From JAPUEK01 sp963815355 (GTDB lineage Bacteria; Pseudomonadota; Alphaproteobacteria; Rhodobacterales; Rhodobacteraceae): DNA of 64,000 bases. Positions within the stretch are counted from its first letter, which is position 1. Every line of letters starts with the position of its first letter. Below are positions 17,737 to 26,898 of this stretch, piece after piece. Location of the stretch: contig CAWFGJ010000006.1 of NCBI GenBank assembly GCA_963815355.1, positions 434,001-498,000 on the forward strand. The letters run 5' to 3'. A program made the translations under genes and the position numbers. The notes under the pieces were generated by a model, which saw only the letters and a program-made list of their open reading frames with translations, was not told the origin of the DNA and ran no database searches.

Positions 17737-18192
17737 ATGCCGCATATCCTTTCTCTTCTGATCGTTGCCCTGTTCGGGCTGCTGTCGATGGTCACGGGGC
17801 CTGCCTTGGCCGAAGGTTCGTCCGATGAAAGCAGCGACACCGTCGCAGGCGCGCCCGCCTATGCCGAGGCGCAGGCCGCCATTGCCGCCGAGAATTACGC
17901 CGCCGCCCTGCCGATCCTGACCCGGCTGACCGCAGACGAGCCGCAGAACGCCGATGCGTGGAACCTGCTGGGCTTTTCCAACCGCAAGCTGGGCGATCTG
18001 GCCGCGGCGGGCAAAGCCTATGCCAAGGCGCTGGAAATCAACCCCGGCCATCTGGGCGCGCTGGAATATCAGGGCGAGATGTACCTTGAACTGGGCCAGA
18101 CCGATCAGGCGCAGGCCAATCTGGCGCGGCTGCAATCACTCTGCGGCACCTGCGAAGAGGCCGAAGACCTGCAAGACGCCATCGACGGCTAA
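17737..18192 (+). CDS. Exported TPR-repeat protein
   Basis: A 151-residue protein with a Sec signal peptide (residues 1-25, LIVALFGLLSMVTGPALA) and about three tetratricopeptide repeats: AEAQAAIAAENYAAALPILTRL, ADAWNLLGFSNRKLGDLAAA, and LGALEYQGEMYLELGQTDQA. The C-terminus has a CGTC motif. It is probably a periplasmic scaffold or adaptor; no partner can be named. A strong bidirectional-type terminator follows between it and convergent asd. Confidence 0.85.
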   Translation: MPHILSLLIVALFGLLSMVTGPALAEGSSDESSDTVAGAPAYAEAQAAIAAENYAAALPILTRLTADEPQNADAWNLLGFSNRKLGDLAAAGKAYAKALEINPGHLGALEYQGEMYLELGQTDQAQANLARLQSLCGTCEEAEDLQDAIDG

Positions 18193-18208
18193 GCGGCGCG
18201 CATGAAAA

Positions 18209-18230
18209 AACCCCGCTCGAGAGCGGGGTT
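18209..18230. terminator. Bidirectional rho-independent terminator between TPR gene and asd
   Basis: A 10-bp perfect stem AACCCCGCTC / GAGCGGGGTT is flanked by an A run on the left and TT on the right, 17 bases after the TPR gene stop and about 50 bases after the asd stop on the other strand. It can serve both convergent genes. Confidence 0.85.
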
Positions 18231-18280
18231 TCAATGTCTTTCCGAAATTCATCCGAAATGGGGCTTTCCCGACAGCGGGA

Positions 18281-19303
18281 TCAGCCCTTTTTCAGCACGC
18301 GGTTGCCCAGCACTTCGGCAATCTGCACCGCGTTCAGGGCGGCACCCTTGCGCAGGTTGTCGGACACGCACCACAGGTTTATGCCGTTCTCAATCGTGCT
18401 GTCCTGACGGATGCGGCTGATATAGGTGGCATAATCGCCCACACATTCGATGGGTGTGATGTAGCCGCCGTTTTCGCGCTTATCGATGACCATGACACCG
18501 GGCGCTTCGCGCAGGATGTCACGGGCCTCGTCTTCGTCCAGAAACTCTTCGAACTCGATGTTGATCGATTCCGAATGGCCGACGAACACCGGCACGCGCA
18601 CGCAGGTCGCGGTGACCTTGATCGACTTGTCGAGGATCTTCTTGGTCTCGGCCACCATCTTCCACTCTTCCTTGGTCGAACCATCGTCAAGGAAGACGTC
18701 GATGTGCGGGATCACGTTAAAGGCGATCTGCTTGGTGAATTTGCTGGGCGCAACTTCCTGACCGGGGACGTAGATGCCCTTGGTCTGGTTCCACAGCTCA
18801 TCAATGCCTTCCTTGCCCGCGCCGGAAACCGACTGGTAGGTCGACACAACCACCCGCTTGATGCGCGCGCGGTCATGCAGCGGCTTCAGCGCCACGACCA
18901 TTTGTGCGGTCGAGCAGTTGGGGTTGGCGATGATGTTCTTGTTCTTGTAGCCCATGATCGCATCGGCGTTCACTTCCGGCACGATCAGCGGCACCGCTGG
19001 ATCATAGCGATACAGCGACGAGTTATCGATCACGATGCAACCGGCAGCCGCCGCACGGGGTGCGTAGATCTTGGTCGCCTCGGACCCCACGGCAAACAGG
19101 GCAATATCCCAGCCGGTGAAATCAAAAGTCTCAAGATCCTTAGTCTTGACGGTCTTATCGCCAAAGCTGATTTCAGTGCCAAGGGACTTGCGCGACGCCA
19201 GTGCGGCAATCTCGTCCACCGGGAACTCGCGCTCGGCGAGGATATTCAGCATTTCGCGGCCCACGTTACCCGTGGCACCCGCGACGACGACCTTATAGCC
19301 CAT
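18281..19303 (-). CDS. asd: Aspartate-semialdehyde dehydrogenase
   Basis: A 340-residue NADP-dependent enzyme that reduces aspartyl phosphate to aspartate semialdehyde for Lys, diaminopimelate, Met and Thr synthesis. The Rossmann motif VVVAGATGNVGREML starts at residue 4, the catalytic Cys is in IIANPNCSTAQMVVAL, and the substrate Arg/His region (CVRVPVFVGHSESINIEF) is intact. The length is standard. It faces the TPR gene and is read away from the MFS gene pair upstream on the same strand. Confidence 0.97.
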   Translation of the reverse strand: MGYKVVVAGATGNVGREMLNILAEREFPVDEIAALASRKSLGTEISFGDKTVKTKDLETFDFTGWDIALFAVGSEATKIYAPRAAAAGCIVIDNSSLYRYDPAVPLIVPEVNADAIMGYKNKNIIANPNCSTAQMVVALKPLHDRARIKRVVVSTYQSVSGAGKEGIDELWNQTKGIYVPGQEVAPSKFTKQIAFNVIPHIDVFLDDGSTKEEWKMVAETKKILDKSIKVTATCVRVPVFVGHSESINIEFEEFLDEDEARDILREAPGVMVIDKRENGGYITPIECVGDYATYISRIRQDSTIENGINLWCVSDNLRKGAALNAVQIAEVLGNRVLKKG

Positions 19304-19393
19304 CGGGGTTCTCCTATGATGTCCCTGACCGTCAAGGACGTGGCCTGTTAGCGCATGGCGCGACGGGGGGAAAGGGAAGAAAGTGGCGCGGCG

Positions 19394-20563
19394 TCAGTCT
19401 GTACGATCTTGTGACATCAGATAGACCAAAAGCCCCACACCCGTCAGCGCGGCATAGAACAGAAACAGCGCCGCAAAGGGTGCTGCCGGCGGCTCGGGCG
19501 GGATGGCCGCGTAGATCCGCCCGGTGATCATCTGCATCACCCCTGCCGTGCCGATGCCGAACAGGTTGATCAGCGTCACGCCCCGCCCGGTCAGATGCGC
19601 GGGCAGAAACGCGCGCCCATGCGCCATGACCATCGGAAAAGACGCGCCAAAGAACCCCACCCCCGCCAGCAGCAGCACCGGGGTCCAGCCCTCGGCCGCA
19701 GGTGCCGAGGCCAGCGCCAGCAGGCACAGCACCATCAGGCCATTGCCGCCAAACACCACCCATTTTCGCGTGCCCAGCATCCGGTCCAGCGGCCCATAGG
19801 CAAAGTTGCCCGCCACCATCGCCAACCCCATCACCAGCGTGACATGGCCGATTTCCACAGCACTTGCCCCGTGGACCGCAGCGAACCACGGCCCTGCCCA
19901 AAGCCCGCGCAACCCCGCCGCGGGCGCATAGCACGCCGCCATCATCACCAGCACGGGCCACAGCGCCGGCATCGCCAGCAGGTCAAGCACCGACCCCCGC
20001 TGCCCGCCTGCCGCGCGGGGTGGATCGCGCAGAAACACCAGCACCGACAGCGCGGTCAGCAGCGTCAGCGCCGCCAGCCCCCACATGGTGCCCCGCCAGC
20101 CGATCGCCTCAACCGCCGCCGTCAACGGCACCGAAGCCGCAAGGTTGCCCAAAGACCCGATGCCGATCACGATCCCCGCCATCGTCCCGAAAGACGCCGG
20201 GGGAAACAGCCGCGCGAACAGGAAATACGACGCCATCAGCACCGGCGCACAGCCCGCGCCAATCAGCGCCATCGCCAGATTGATCGCCCCGGCCCCCTGC
20301 GCCGTAGCCATCACCGCCGCGCCCACCGCGCCCACCGCCATCAGCCCTGCCGTGGTCATCCGTGGCCCCACCCGGTCCAGCGCCCAGCCCACCGGCAGTT
20401 GCATCGCGGCAAAGGTCAGGAACCACCAGCCCGAGGCCGAGGCCAGCGCCTCCGGCGTCGCCCCCAGATCAACCGCCAGCACCGGCGCCAGCACCGCCAG
20501 AAAGGCGCGGTAAAACTGGCTCAACACATAGCCGACAATCAGGCTCACAAGTCCTGCGCGCAT
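19394..20563 (-). CDS. MFS transporter (389 aa)
   Basis: An inner-membrane major facilitator with about 12 hydrophobic helices. The loop-2 motif is in GWALDRVGPRMTTAGLMAVG; a second half begins near PALWPVLVMMAACYAP. No substrate-specific residues are recognised. The start at 20563 (MRAGLVSLIVGYVLSQFYRA) is preceded by GGGGGGAG at proper distance; longer frame upstream runs into the next gene and is rejected. It lies 34 bp downstream of another MFS gene on the same strand, so the two are probably cotranscribed. Confidence 0.88.
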   Translation of the reverse strand: MRAGLVSLIVGYVLSQFYRAFLAVLAPVLAVDLGATPEALASASGWWFLTFAAMQLPVGWALDRVGPRMTTAGLMAVGAVGAAVMATAQGAGAINLAMALIGAGCAPVLMASYFLFARLFPPASFGTMAGIVIGIGSLGNLAASVPLTAAVEAIGWRGTMWGLAALTLLTALSVLVFLRDPPRAAGGQRGSVLDLLAMPALWPVLVMMAACYAPAAGLRGLWAGPWFAAVHGASAVEIGHVTLVMGLAMVAGNFAYGPLDRMLGTRKWVVFGGNGLMVLCLLALASAPAAEGWTPVLLLAGVGFFGASFPMVMAHGRAFLPAHLTGRGVTLINLFGIGTAGVMQMITGRIYAAIPPEPPAAPFAALFLFYAALTGVGLLVYLMSQDRTD

Positions 20564-20597
20564 GGCTCCCCCCCTTGGATTCTGCTGACGGGCCGGC

Positions 20598-21833
20598 TTA
20601 GACCAGTTGGCCCTGCACGGGCCGCTCGCGCACCGGCAGGTGGATGATCGCCGAAAACGCGCCGACCCCCACACCGATCCACCAGACCATCGTGTAATTC
20701 CCGGTGATGTCGAACATCTTGCCGCCCAGCCAGACCCCAAGGAACCCACCGATCTGGTGGCTTAGAAACACAAAGCCATAGAGCGTGCCCATATAGCGGA
20801 TGCCGTAGATGTGCGCGACCAGACCCGAGGTCAGCGGCACCGTCGCCAACCACAGCGACCCCATCACCGCCGAGAACAACAGCACCGACCCCGGCGTGAT
20901 CGGCATCAGGATGAACACCGCCGCCGCAATCGTCCGCCCGGTATAGATCCCCGCCAGCAGGTATTTCTTGGAATAGCGCTTGCCCAGCCAGCCCGCCGAC
21001 AAGGTGCCCACGATGTTGAACAACCCAATCACCGATATCGACACCGCCCCCAGCGCCGACGTGGTCTTGATCCCCATCCCCGCCAGCATCCCGTTCGGGT
21101 CAATCGCGCCGCAGAAATCGGTGATCAACGCCGGAAAATGCGCGGTGATAAAGGCCAACTGATACCCGCAGGAGAAAAAGCCAAGGAAGATCAGCGTATA
21201 GGTCGGGTCCTTGAACGCCCGCACCAGAACCGTGCCAAGGCTTTCCTCCAGCTCAGCCCGCGTCGCCAACCGGGGTGAACGCAGGAACGGCAGCGCCGCC
21301 AGCGTGGCCAAAATAACGGCGGCGAAAATGATGAAAACCGTAGGCCAATGATAGAACTGCAGCAGGAACTCGGCCGTCGGCGCCCCAAACACCTGCCCGG
21401 CAGACCCTGCGGCGGTGGCAATACCCAACACCATCGACCGGTTCTCCGGGTTGGCCGCACGGCCCACGATGGCAAGGATCACGCCAAAACCGGTGCCCGC
21501 GATACCAAAGCCCACAAGGATCGCCAGCAACTGATGTTGGCCCGGCGTCACCGCATAGGCCGACAGCACCAAGCCCAACGCATACAGAACCGCCCCGCCA
21601 ATGATCGCCTTGCGGTCGCCGAACCGTTCCGCCAAGGCGCCGAATATCGGCTGCCCGATGCCCCATGCAAGGTTCTGAATGGCAATCGCCAACGAAAACT
21701 CCGAACGCGCCCAGCTGAATTCGGCCGCGACCGGGATCTGGAACACGCCAAAACTGGCCCGGACGGCAAAGCTGATCATCAAGATGACACAGCCGGCGAT
21801 AAGGACGGGGGTGAAGAGCGATGGTTTGGTCAT
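20598..21833 (-). CDS. MFS transporter, monocarboxylate/oxalate-formate-antiporter type
   Basis: A 411-residue major facilitator. The helices and SFGVFQIPVAAEFSWARSEFSLA near the N-terminus, followed by AIQNLAWGIGQPIFGALAERFGDRK, are typical of the OFA / monocarboxylate-like branch of MFS. The loop motif is GALAERFGDRKAIIGG. The ATG at 21833 has AGGAGAT at good spacing. It is divergent from the alpha-glucosidase gene (142 bp between starts). Transport of an organic acid is likely by family, but no substrate is shown. Confidence 0.87.
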   Translation of the reverse strand: MTKPSLFTPVLIAGCVILMISFAVRASFGVFQIPVAAEFSWARSEFSLAIAIQNLAWGIGQPIFGALAERFGDRKAIIGGAVLYALGLVLSAYAVTPGQHQLLAILVGFGIAGTGFGVILAIVGRAANPENRSMVLGIATAAGSAGQVFGAPTAEFLLQFYHWPTVFIIFAAVILATLAALPFLRSPRLATRAELEESLGTVLVRAFKDPTYTLIFLGFFSCGYQLAFITAHFPALITDFCGAIDPNGMLAGMGIKTTSALGAVSISVIGLFNIVGTLSAGWLGKRYSKKYLLAGIYTGRTIAAAVFILMPITPGSVLLFSAVMGSLWLATVPLTSGLVAHIYGIRYMGTLYGFVFLSHQIGGFLGVWLGGKMFDITGNYTMVWWIGVGVGAFSAIIHLPVRERPVQGQLV

Positions 21834-21975
21834 GGCGATCTCCTGCAGGCCGCCAATTAGCGACGCGCCCGCGGCAAGGTCAAATCCATTCTTGTGCCCA
21901 TACAACTCGGCGCGCGGCGCATTGGCAGCGCGGCCCGAACCGTGCATGTTAGCGGCAACAGTAGAGGAGGTGCGT

Positions 21976-23580
21976 ATGGAATGGTGGCGTGGTGCCGTGA
22001 CCTATCAGGTCTACCCCCGGTCTTTTCAGGACGATAACGGTGACGGGGTCGGCGATCTGCAAGGCATCACCCGCAGGCTCGACCATATCGCGGGCCTTGG
22101 TTGCGATGCGGTCTGGCTGTCGCCGTTCTTCACCTCACCCATGCGGGACATGGGCTATGACGTGTCCGATTACCGCAATGTCGATCCGGTCTTTGGCACC
22201 TTGCAGGATTTCGACGACCTGCTGGCCCGCGCCCATGCGCTGGGGCTCAAGGTGATCATTGACCAGGTGCTGAACCATTCCTCGGACAAACACCCGTTCT
22301 TTCAGGAAAGCCGCGCCTCTCGCGACAACCCGAAAGCCGATTGGTATGTCTGGGCCGATCCCAACCCCGATGGCACCCCACCCAACAACTGGCTGTCGGT
22401 CTTCGGCGGCTCGGCCTGGACATGGGACGCGCGGCGCAAGCAATACTACCTGCACAATTTTCTGGCCGAACAGCCCGACTTCAACTTCCATAACCCCGAT
22501 GTGGTGGACTGGCACGAAGAAACCCTGCGCTTCTGGCTGGACCGGGGCGTGGACGGGTTCCGCTTTGATACGGTGAACTACTTCTACCACGACCCCCTGC
22601 TGCGCAACGATGCCGCCGACTACCGCGTAAAGGCCCAGCCCGAGGGCAATCCCTACGGCATGCAATACCACCTGTTTTCCAAGAACCAGCCCGAGAATCT
22701 GGCCTGGATGGAACGCATCCGCCGGATCATGGACGAATACCCCAACCGCGCCACCGTGGGCGAGATGGGCGAAAGCCACCACGCGATCCGTATGATGGGC
22801 GACTACACCGCCCCCGGCCGTCTGCACCAATGTTACAGCTTTGAGTTGATGGGCTATGACTATAGCGCCGCCTTCTTCCGCAGCCGGATTTCTGAATTCT
22901 TCACCGATGCGCCAAACGGCTGGCCGATGTGGGCGTTTTCCAACCATGACGTGGTGCGTCAGGCCTCACGCTGGGCCAAGCACGGCGCCAGTCAGGAGGC
23001 GCTATCACGGCAGGCGGGGGTGCTGTTGCTGTCGTTTCAGGGCTCCATCTGCCTGTGGCAGGGCGAGGAACTGGGCCAGACCGACACCGAACTGGCGTTT
23101 GAGGAACTGACCGACCCGCAAGGCATCGCGTTCTGGCCCGAACCAATCGGCCGCGACAACACCCGCACGCCGATGGTCTGGGATGGCTCGGCCAATGGCG
23201 GCTTCACCACCGGCACGCCGTGGCTGCCGGTCAAAGCCCCGCAACTGGCGCGCAATGTGGCGCATCAGGCGGGGGTGGCGGGGTCCGTTCTGGAAACCTA
23301 CCGCGCGATGCTGGCCTATCGCCGCGTCAGCACCGCGCTGCGCGAAGGGGCAACGGTGTTTCTGGACCTGCCCGAACCCCTCCTTGCCTTCACCCGCGGC
23401 ACCGGGACCGACGGGATCACCTGCGTCTTCAACCTGTCGCCCGACACCCACGGCCTGACCGCCAGCGGCTTGGGCATGCCGACCGGACCCGCACAAGGCG
23501 TGATTCTGGACGGCCAGCACCTGACGCTGGGCCCCAATGCCTACGGGTTCTTTACCGGAACAGAGGCGAAGCTGGTCTAA
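21976..23580 (+). CDS. Alpha-glucosidase, GH13 family
   Basis: A 534-residue GH13 retaining glycosidase, cytoplasmic (no signal peptide), hydrolysing terminal alpha-glucosides such as maltose or sucrose. GH13 landmarks: VYPRSFQDDNGDGVGDLQG, VIIDQVLNHSSDKHPFF (region I with the binding His), GVDGFRFDTVNYF (nucleophile Asp), TVGEMGES (acid/base Glu) and FSNHDVVR (transition-state Asp). The ATG at 21976 follows a GAGGAGG ribosome site; the upstream frame is an antisense overlap with the MFS gene. Its stop overlaps the convergent small gene by 4 bp. Confidence 0.94.
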   Translation: MEWWRGAVTYQVYPRSFQDDNGDGVGDLQGITRRLDHIAGLGCDAVWLSPFFTSPMRDMGYDVSDYRNVDPVFGTLQDFDDLLARAHALGLKVIIDQVLNHSSDKHPFFQESRASRDNPKADWYVWADPNPDGTPPNNWLSVFGGSAWTWDARRKQYYLHNFLAEQPDFNFHNPDVVDWHEETLRFWLDRGVDGFRFDTVNYFYHDPLLRNDAADYRVKAQPEGNPYGMQYHLFSKNQPENLAWMERIRRIMDEYPNRATVGEMGESHHAIRMMGDYTAPGRLHQCYSFELMGYDYSAAFFRSRISEFFTDAPNGWPMWAFSNHDVVRQASRWAKHGASQEALSRQAGVLLLSFQGSICLWQGEELGQTDTELAFEELTDPQGIAFWPEPIGRDNTRTPMVWDGSANGGFTTGTPWLPVKAPQLARNVAHQAGVAGSVLETYRAMLAYRRVSTALREGATVFLDLPEPLLAFTRGTGTDGITCVFNLSPDTHGLTASGLGMPTGPAQGVILDGQHLTLGPNAYGFFTGTEAKLV

Positions 23581-24035
23581 AGGCCAAAGCCGATCGACTG
23601 CACCCGCGAGGTGGCCGTCAGCCCCTTGATGCAAATGTCGGAACCGCCCTCGGCGGTTTCGCATTTGTCAGGGTTGTTGACCAGAATGCGGGTCACGGCC
23701 TCACATTTCATGTCGGGCAGGTCGAACTGCACCACGCGGGTTTTGCCCAGCGGCAATTCCCCGAATTCAAAGATCACGCTCATGGCGTAGACGTCATCCT
23801 TGCCGAACAAGGCCATCTCATAAGAGGTCTGCGTCAGCGCCACGCTGGTATTGTTGGTGGCCACAAAGGTCAGGCGACACACCTCTGCCGCATCGGCAGC
23901 AGTGTTCAACTCCAGCTCAAAGGTGCCAGTCTGCGCTGCCGCCATGCCGCCGAACGCGATCATTCCGACAGCAACCACAGGGCGCAACCCTGCGATCAGT
24001 CGCCGCCAACTGGGGGAAACAAAAGCTCCAGACAC
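23577..24035 (-). CDS. Exported hypothetical protein (about 152 aa)
   Basis: Not recognised. The best start is a GTG at 24035 with AGAGGAT upstream. A signal segment with a WRRLIAGLRPVVAVGMIAFG core ends at AAAQ. The mature protein has five cysteines (EVCR, DMKCEAV, PDKCETA, DICIKG), enough for disulfide bonds, and a beta-rich sequence. Downstream neighbour on the plus strand is the alpha-glucosidase gene; it belongs to a run of small exported Cys-containing genes at 23.6-25.1 kb. Confidence 0.62.
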   Translation of the reverse strand: MSGAFVSPSWRRLIAGLRPVVAVGMIAFGGMAAAQTGTFELELNTAADAAEVCRLTFVATNNTSVALTQTSYEMALFGKDDVYAMSVIFEFGELPLGKTRVVQFDLPDMKCEAVTRILVNNPDKCETAEGGSDICIKGLTATSRVQSIGFGL

Positions 24036-24161
24036 AGCATAATCCTCTTCGCTTAAATCGCCAAAAACCTGCCGACAGGTTGCGCGCAGCGCAGCTTGCC
24101 TGTCAACAGGCGCTTGCACCGAAGCAAGGGGAAGTCACCGCCGGGCGGTAACTTGAGCTGA

Positions 24162-24467
24162 TTACTGGAACACACCGATCTGCCACGGCATCCGGACGAT
24201 GCGGCGGGTAGAGCGGTTTTGCGCGCCCGTTGCACTGCGGGTCGCCGGCGCAACGGTGGTCAGCGCGGCATGTGCGGTCGCGTTCGCCCGCGGGGTCATG
24301 CAAGCGGCCTGACGGCTGCGGGCCTCGGCACTCAGATCGTCGCAAGAAACGGACACAAGCACGACGTCGTTTCCGTCAAACCCGCCCTGCTTGCCACGCG
24401 TGTCTGCATGCGCGGCCAATGGGACCAAACCGATCCCGAGTAGAATGATAGCCAGACTTCTTTTCAC
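24162..24467 (-). CDS. Small exported hypothetical protein (about 101 aa)
   Basis: Not recognised. A GTG start at 24467 gives MKRSLAIILLGIGLVPLAAH-type signal peptide with cleavage near AAHADT; AAAGGA lies upstream. The mature part is rich in Ala, Thr and Arg, with a basic TRSATGAQNRSTRRIVRMP tail and two cysteines. It is divergent from the DUF1036 gene and oriented like the preceding small gene. Confidence 0.55.
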   Translation of the reverse strand: MKRSLAIILLGIGLVPLAAHADTRGKQGGFDGNDVVLVSVSCDDLSAEARSRQAACMTPRANATAHAALTTVAPATRSATGAQNRSTRRIVRMPWQIGVFQ

Positions 24468-24651
24468 TGTCTTATCCTTTCTGCCCGCCTCCGATGCGGA
24501 ATTCCCCTGCCCATATTGGGGGTATAACATCCAAATAGGGCAAAAAACAGGCGTTCGACCAGCATCAGCGTGGCTTTGCCGGTCAGAACTCCATACCCGG
24601 CCGGTTTGGGATGACCATTGCGCGACGCGCCCAAGGGCTTATGGTGTGCTC

Positions 24652-25068
24652 ATGACCCTTGCGCACCCCCGCACGATCCGCCTTGCCCTGCTGGGTTTGC
24701 TATGCCTTCCCGGCGTGGCCCGCGCCGAATTTGCCGTCTGCAATCAATCCTATGACGTGGTCAACGTGGCCGTGGCGCAGGACGTTGACGGCGATTTTCA
24801 AACCGAAGGCTGGTGGACGGTCGGCCCCAACCAATGCGCCAACGTGATCAAGGACGAACTCGTCAGCCGCTACATTTATCTTTATGCGCAAGACGTCTTT
24901 GGACAGCCGGTTTTGACCGGAACCACCCAACTTTGCATTGATCCGCGCAAATTTGTGATTCGCGGCCAAAAGGATTGCTGGGTGATGGGGCACATCGCCG
25001 CCGGTTTTATCGAAGTGGATACGGTCAAGACCCAACGGTGGACGCTGTTTCTTGCCGCCTCGCCGTAA
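24652..25068 (+). CDS. Exported DUF1036 protein
   Basis: A 138-residue protein with an N-terminal signal (ALLGLLCLPGVARA) and one DUF1036 domain. The domain's usual pattern is present: FAVCNQSYDVVNVAVAQ, EGWWTVGPNQCANVI, SRYIYLYAQDV and CWVMGHIAAGFIEVD, with four conserved cysteines. DUF1036 proteins are common exported alphaproteobacterial proteins of unknown role. ATG at 24652 is the only in-frame start before the signal peptide. It precedes the caspase-like gene by 75 bp on the same strand. Confidence 0.82.
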   Translation: MTLAHPRTIRLALLGLLCLPGVARAEFAVCNQSYDVVNVAVAQDVDGDFQTEGWWTVGPNQCANVIKDELVSRYIYLYAQDVFGQPVLTGTTQLCIDPRKFVIRGQKDCWVMGHIAAGFIEVDTVKTQRWTLFLAASP

Positions 25069-25143
25069 AGGGCAGGTTGCGGACTAGCCAGACCGAAACT
25101 TCTGCGCTACAATTTTTGAATTACGCTTGAACAGGATTTTTCA

Positions 25144-26880
25144 ATGAACATCGTGCCGGGTCGGCAGATATGGGCGAAAGGGATGGTGCGCGCAGGCGTC
25201 GCTGTCTTGTCGCTTGCCCTGACCGCCCCGCTGGCTTGGGCCGAACGCATGGCTCTGGTTCTTGGAAACGGCGACTATAGCATCGCCCCTGATCTGGCCA
25301 ACTCGGTCAACGACGCCAAATCCATCGCCAGCGCGCTCAAGAAACTGGATTTCAACGTCACGCTGATCACCGATGCCAACTCGGCCGATCTCAAATCCCA
25401 GTTGGATAGCTTTGTCGCTGCCGCCGAAACCGCTGACAGCGTGGTGTTCTACTATTCCGGCCATGCCTTTCAGATGAGCGGTGTGAACTACCTTGTGCCG
25501 GTGGATGCCAAGCTGGAAAGCCGTGACGGCGTAAAGCAGGAAAGCTGGAGCCTTGATAACATCGTGGCCAGCCTGCAAAGCCGCAGCCACCAGACCCTGA
25601 TCTTCCTTGACGCCTGCCGCAATGACCCGCTGCCCGCTTCGGTGCGCGGGTCCGGCGCGGCGGCGGATGGTCTGGCGCGGGTGCAAACCGGTGTTGGCAC
25701 CTTTGTGGCCTTTGCGACCGAACCGGGCGGCGTCACCGCCGATGGCGTGCAGGGGGCCACCAACAGCCCCTTCACCACCGCCTTGCTGAAATACGTCGAT
25801 CAGCCCGGCAAATCCATTTCCGACATGATGATCCAAGTCCGCAACGATGTGGAAAACGCCACCCTGCGCAAGCAGGTGCCGTGGGATCAGTCGTCGCTGC
25901 GCGAGCAGTTCTATTTCGTCCCCCCCACCAGCAGCGGCAAGCAGGTGTTGAGCGAGGCCGATTATGAACTTCTTGCCGAACTCAGCCCCGCAGATCGCAA
26001 GCAGTTTCTGGATCTTCTCGCGCAGTCCGGTTTTGACGAAGGCTCGCTGAAAGCGGCGGAGGCCGAGATTTCGCTGGCCGAAGCCAATCTGGAACAGGTC
26101 GCCGGCGAAACCACCATCATCGGCGCCGCAGAATCTGAAATCGGCGCGCCCGCCGATCCCGAACCCGCGGTTGAGATCGCCGCCGTTGAGCCCGCCCCGC
26201 TGGGCCTTGATGACCTTGCCGTCGTCGATGAAAACGTCGCCATCGGTGAGGCCCCGGCCGAGCTTGATCTGGCCGAGATCGACCCCGCGCTCGAACCCAA
26301 AAACCCCGGCATTGGCGAAGAGGCCCCAATTCGTCTGGCCGCTCTTGATTGGGATAACCGCGAAATCGGTCTGGCTGACACCAACAAGAACGGCCTGCGC
26401 CTGATCGGCAAGCCCGTGTCGGGCGACACAGATGAGGGCCGCGCAATTCTTGCCGCCATCGACCCGCGCCTTCTGGAAACGGATACGGCCCCCGCGATTG
26501 ATGAGGCCGATCTGGCCAAGGCTGTACAAGCCGAACTAAAGCGCGTCGGCTGCTACCAGATCACTGTGGACGGCGACTGGGGCAAAGGCTCGCGCACCGC
26601 GCTGACCAGCTACTTCCTTGCCAAGAAAATCGTGCCCACCACGCTTGAGCCGACCGCCGCACTGTTTGGCCAGCTCTCCGCAGAATCCACCGTCGTCTGC
26701 CAGGCCCGCGTCGCCAAGTCGGCTGTCCGCACCGGCAACCGGGCCGCTGTGGAAACCGCGCAAGCGGCACCGACCGGCACCGCAACCCGCGTGCAGCGCC
26801 TGAACACCAAAACCGGCGTCAAGCAGCAAACGGGCAAGACCCGCATCACCAACTCCACTTTGGGCGCTGGCAACTTCTAA
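25144..26880 (+). CDS. Exported caspase-like protease with peptidoglycan-binding domain
   Basis: A 578-residue protein. A signal peptide (residues 1-33, ending LAWA) is followed by a C14 caspase-like (metacaspase p20) domain at about 35-270. The His-Cys dyad is present: His107 in YYSGHAFQ and Cys158 in IFLDACRNDP, so it should be active. Residues 290-455 are an acidic Pro/Ala/Glu linker. Residues about 455-505 look like a PG_binding_1 module (LKRVGCYQ, VDGDWGKGSRTAL), which would tether it to the cell wall in the periplasm. The next gene, 18 bp on, encodes a wall hydrolase. Function in wall turnover or in T6SS assembly is inference; clan CD proteases commonly cut after Arg/Lys or Asp. Confidence 0.87.
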   Translation: MNIVPGRQIWAKGMVRAGVAVLSLALTAPLAWAERMALVLGNGDYSIAPDLANSVNDAKSIASALKKLDFNVTLITDANSADLKSQLDSFVAAAETADSVVFYYSGHAFQMSGVNYLVPVDAKLESRDGVKQESWSLDNIVASLQSRSHQTLIFLDACRNDPLPASVRGSGAAADGLARVQTGVGTFVAFATEPGGVTADGVQGATNSPFTTALLKYVDQPGKSISDMMIQVRNDVENATLRKQVPWDQSSLREQFYFVPPTSSGKQVLSEADYELLAELSPADRKQFLDLLAQSGFDEGSLKAAEAEISLAEANLEQVAGETTIIGAAESEIGAPADPEPAVEIAAVEPAPLGLDDLAVVDENVAIGEAPAELDLAEIDPALEPKNPGIGEEAPIRLAALDWDNREIGLADTNKNGLRLIGKPVSGDTDEGRAILAAIDPRLLETDTAPAIDEADLAKAVQAELKRVGCYQITVDGDWGKGSRTALTSYFLAKKIVPTTLEPTAALFGQLSAESTVVCQARVAKSAVRTGNRAAVETAQAAPTGTATRVQRLNTKTGVKQQTGKTRITNSTLGAGNF

Positions 26881-26898
26881 GGCCGCCGGGGGCGCTTG

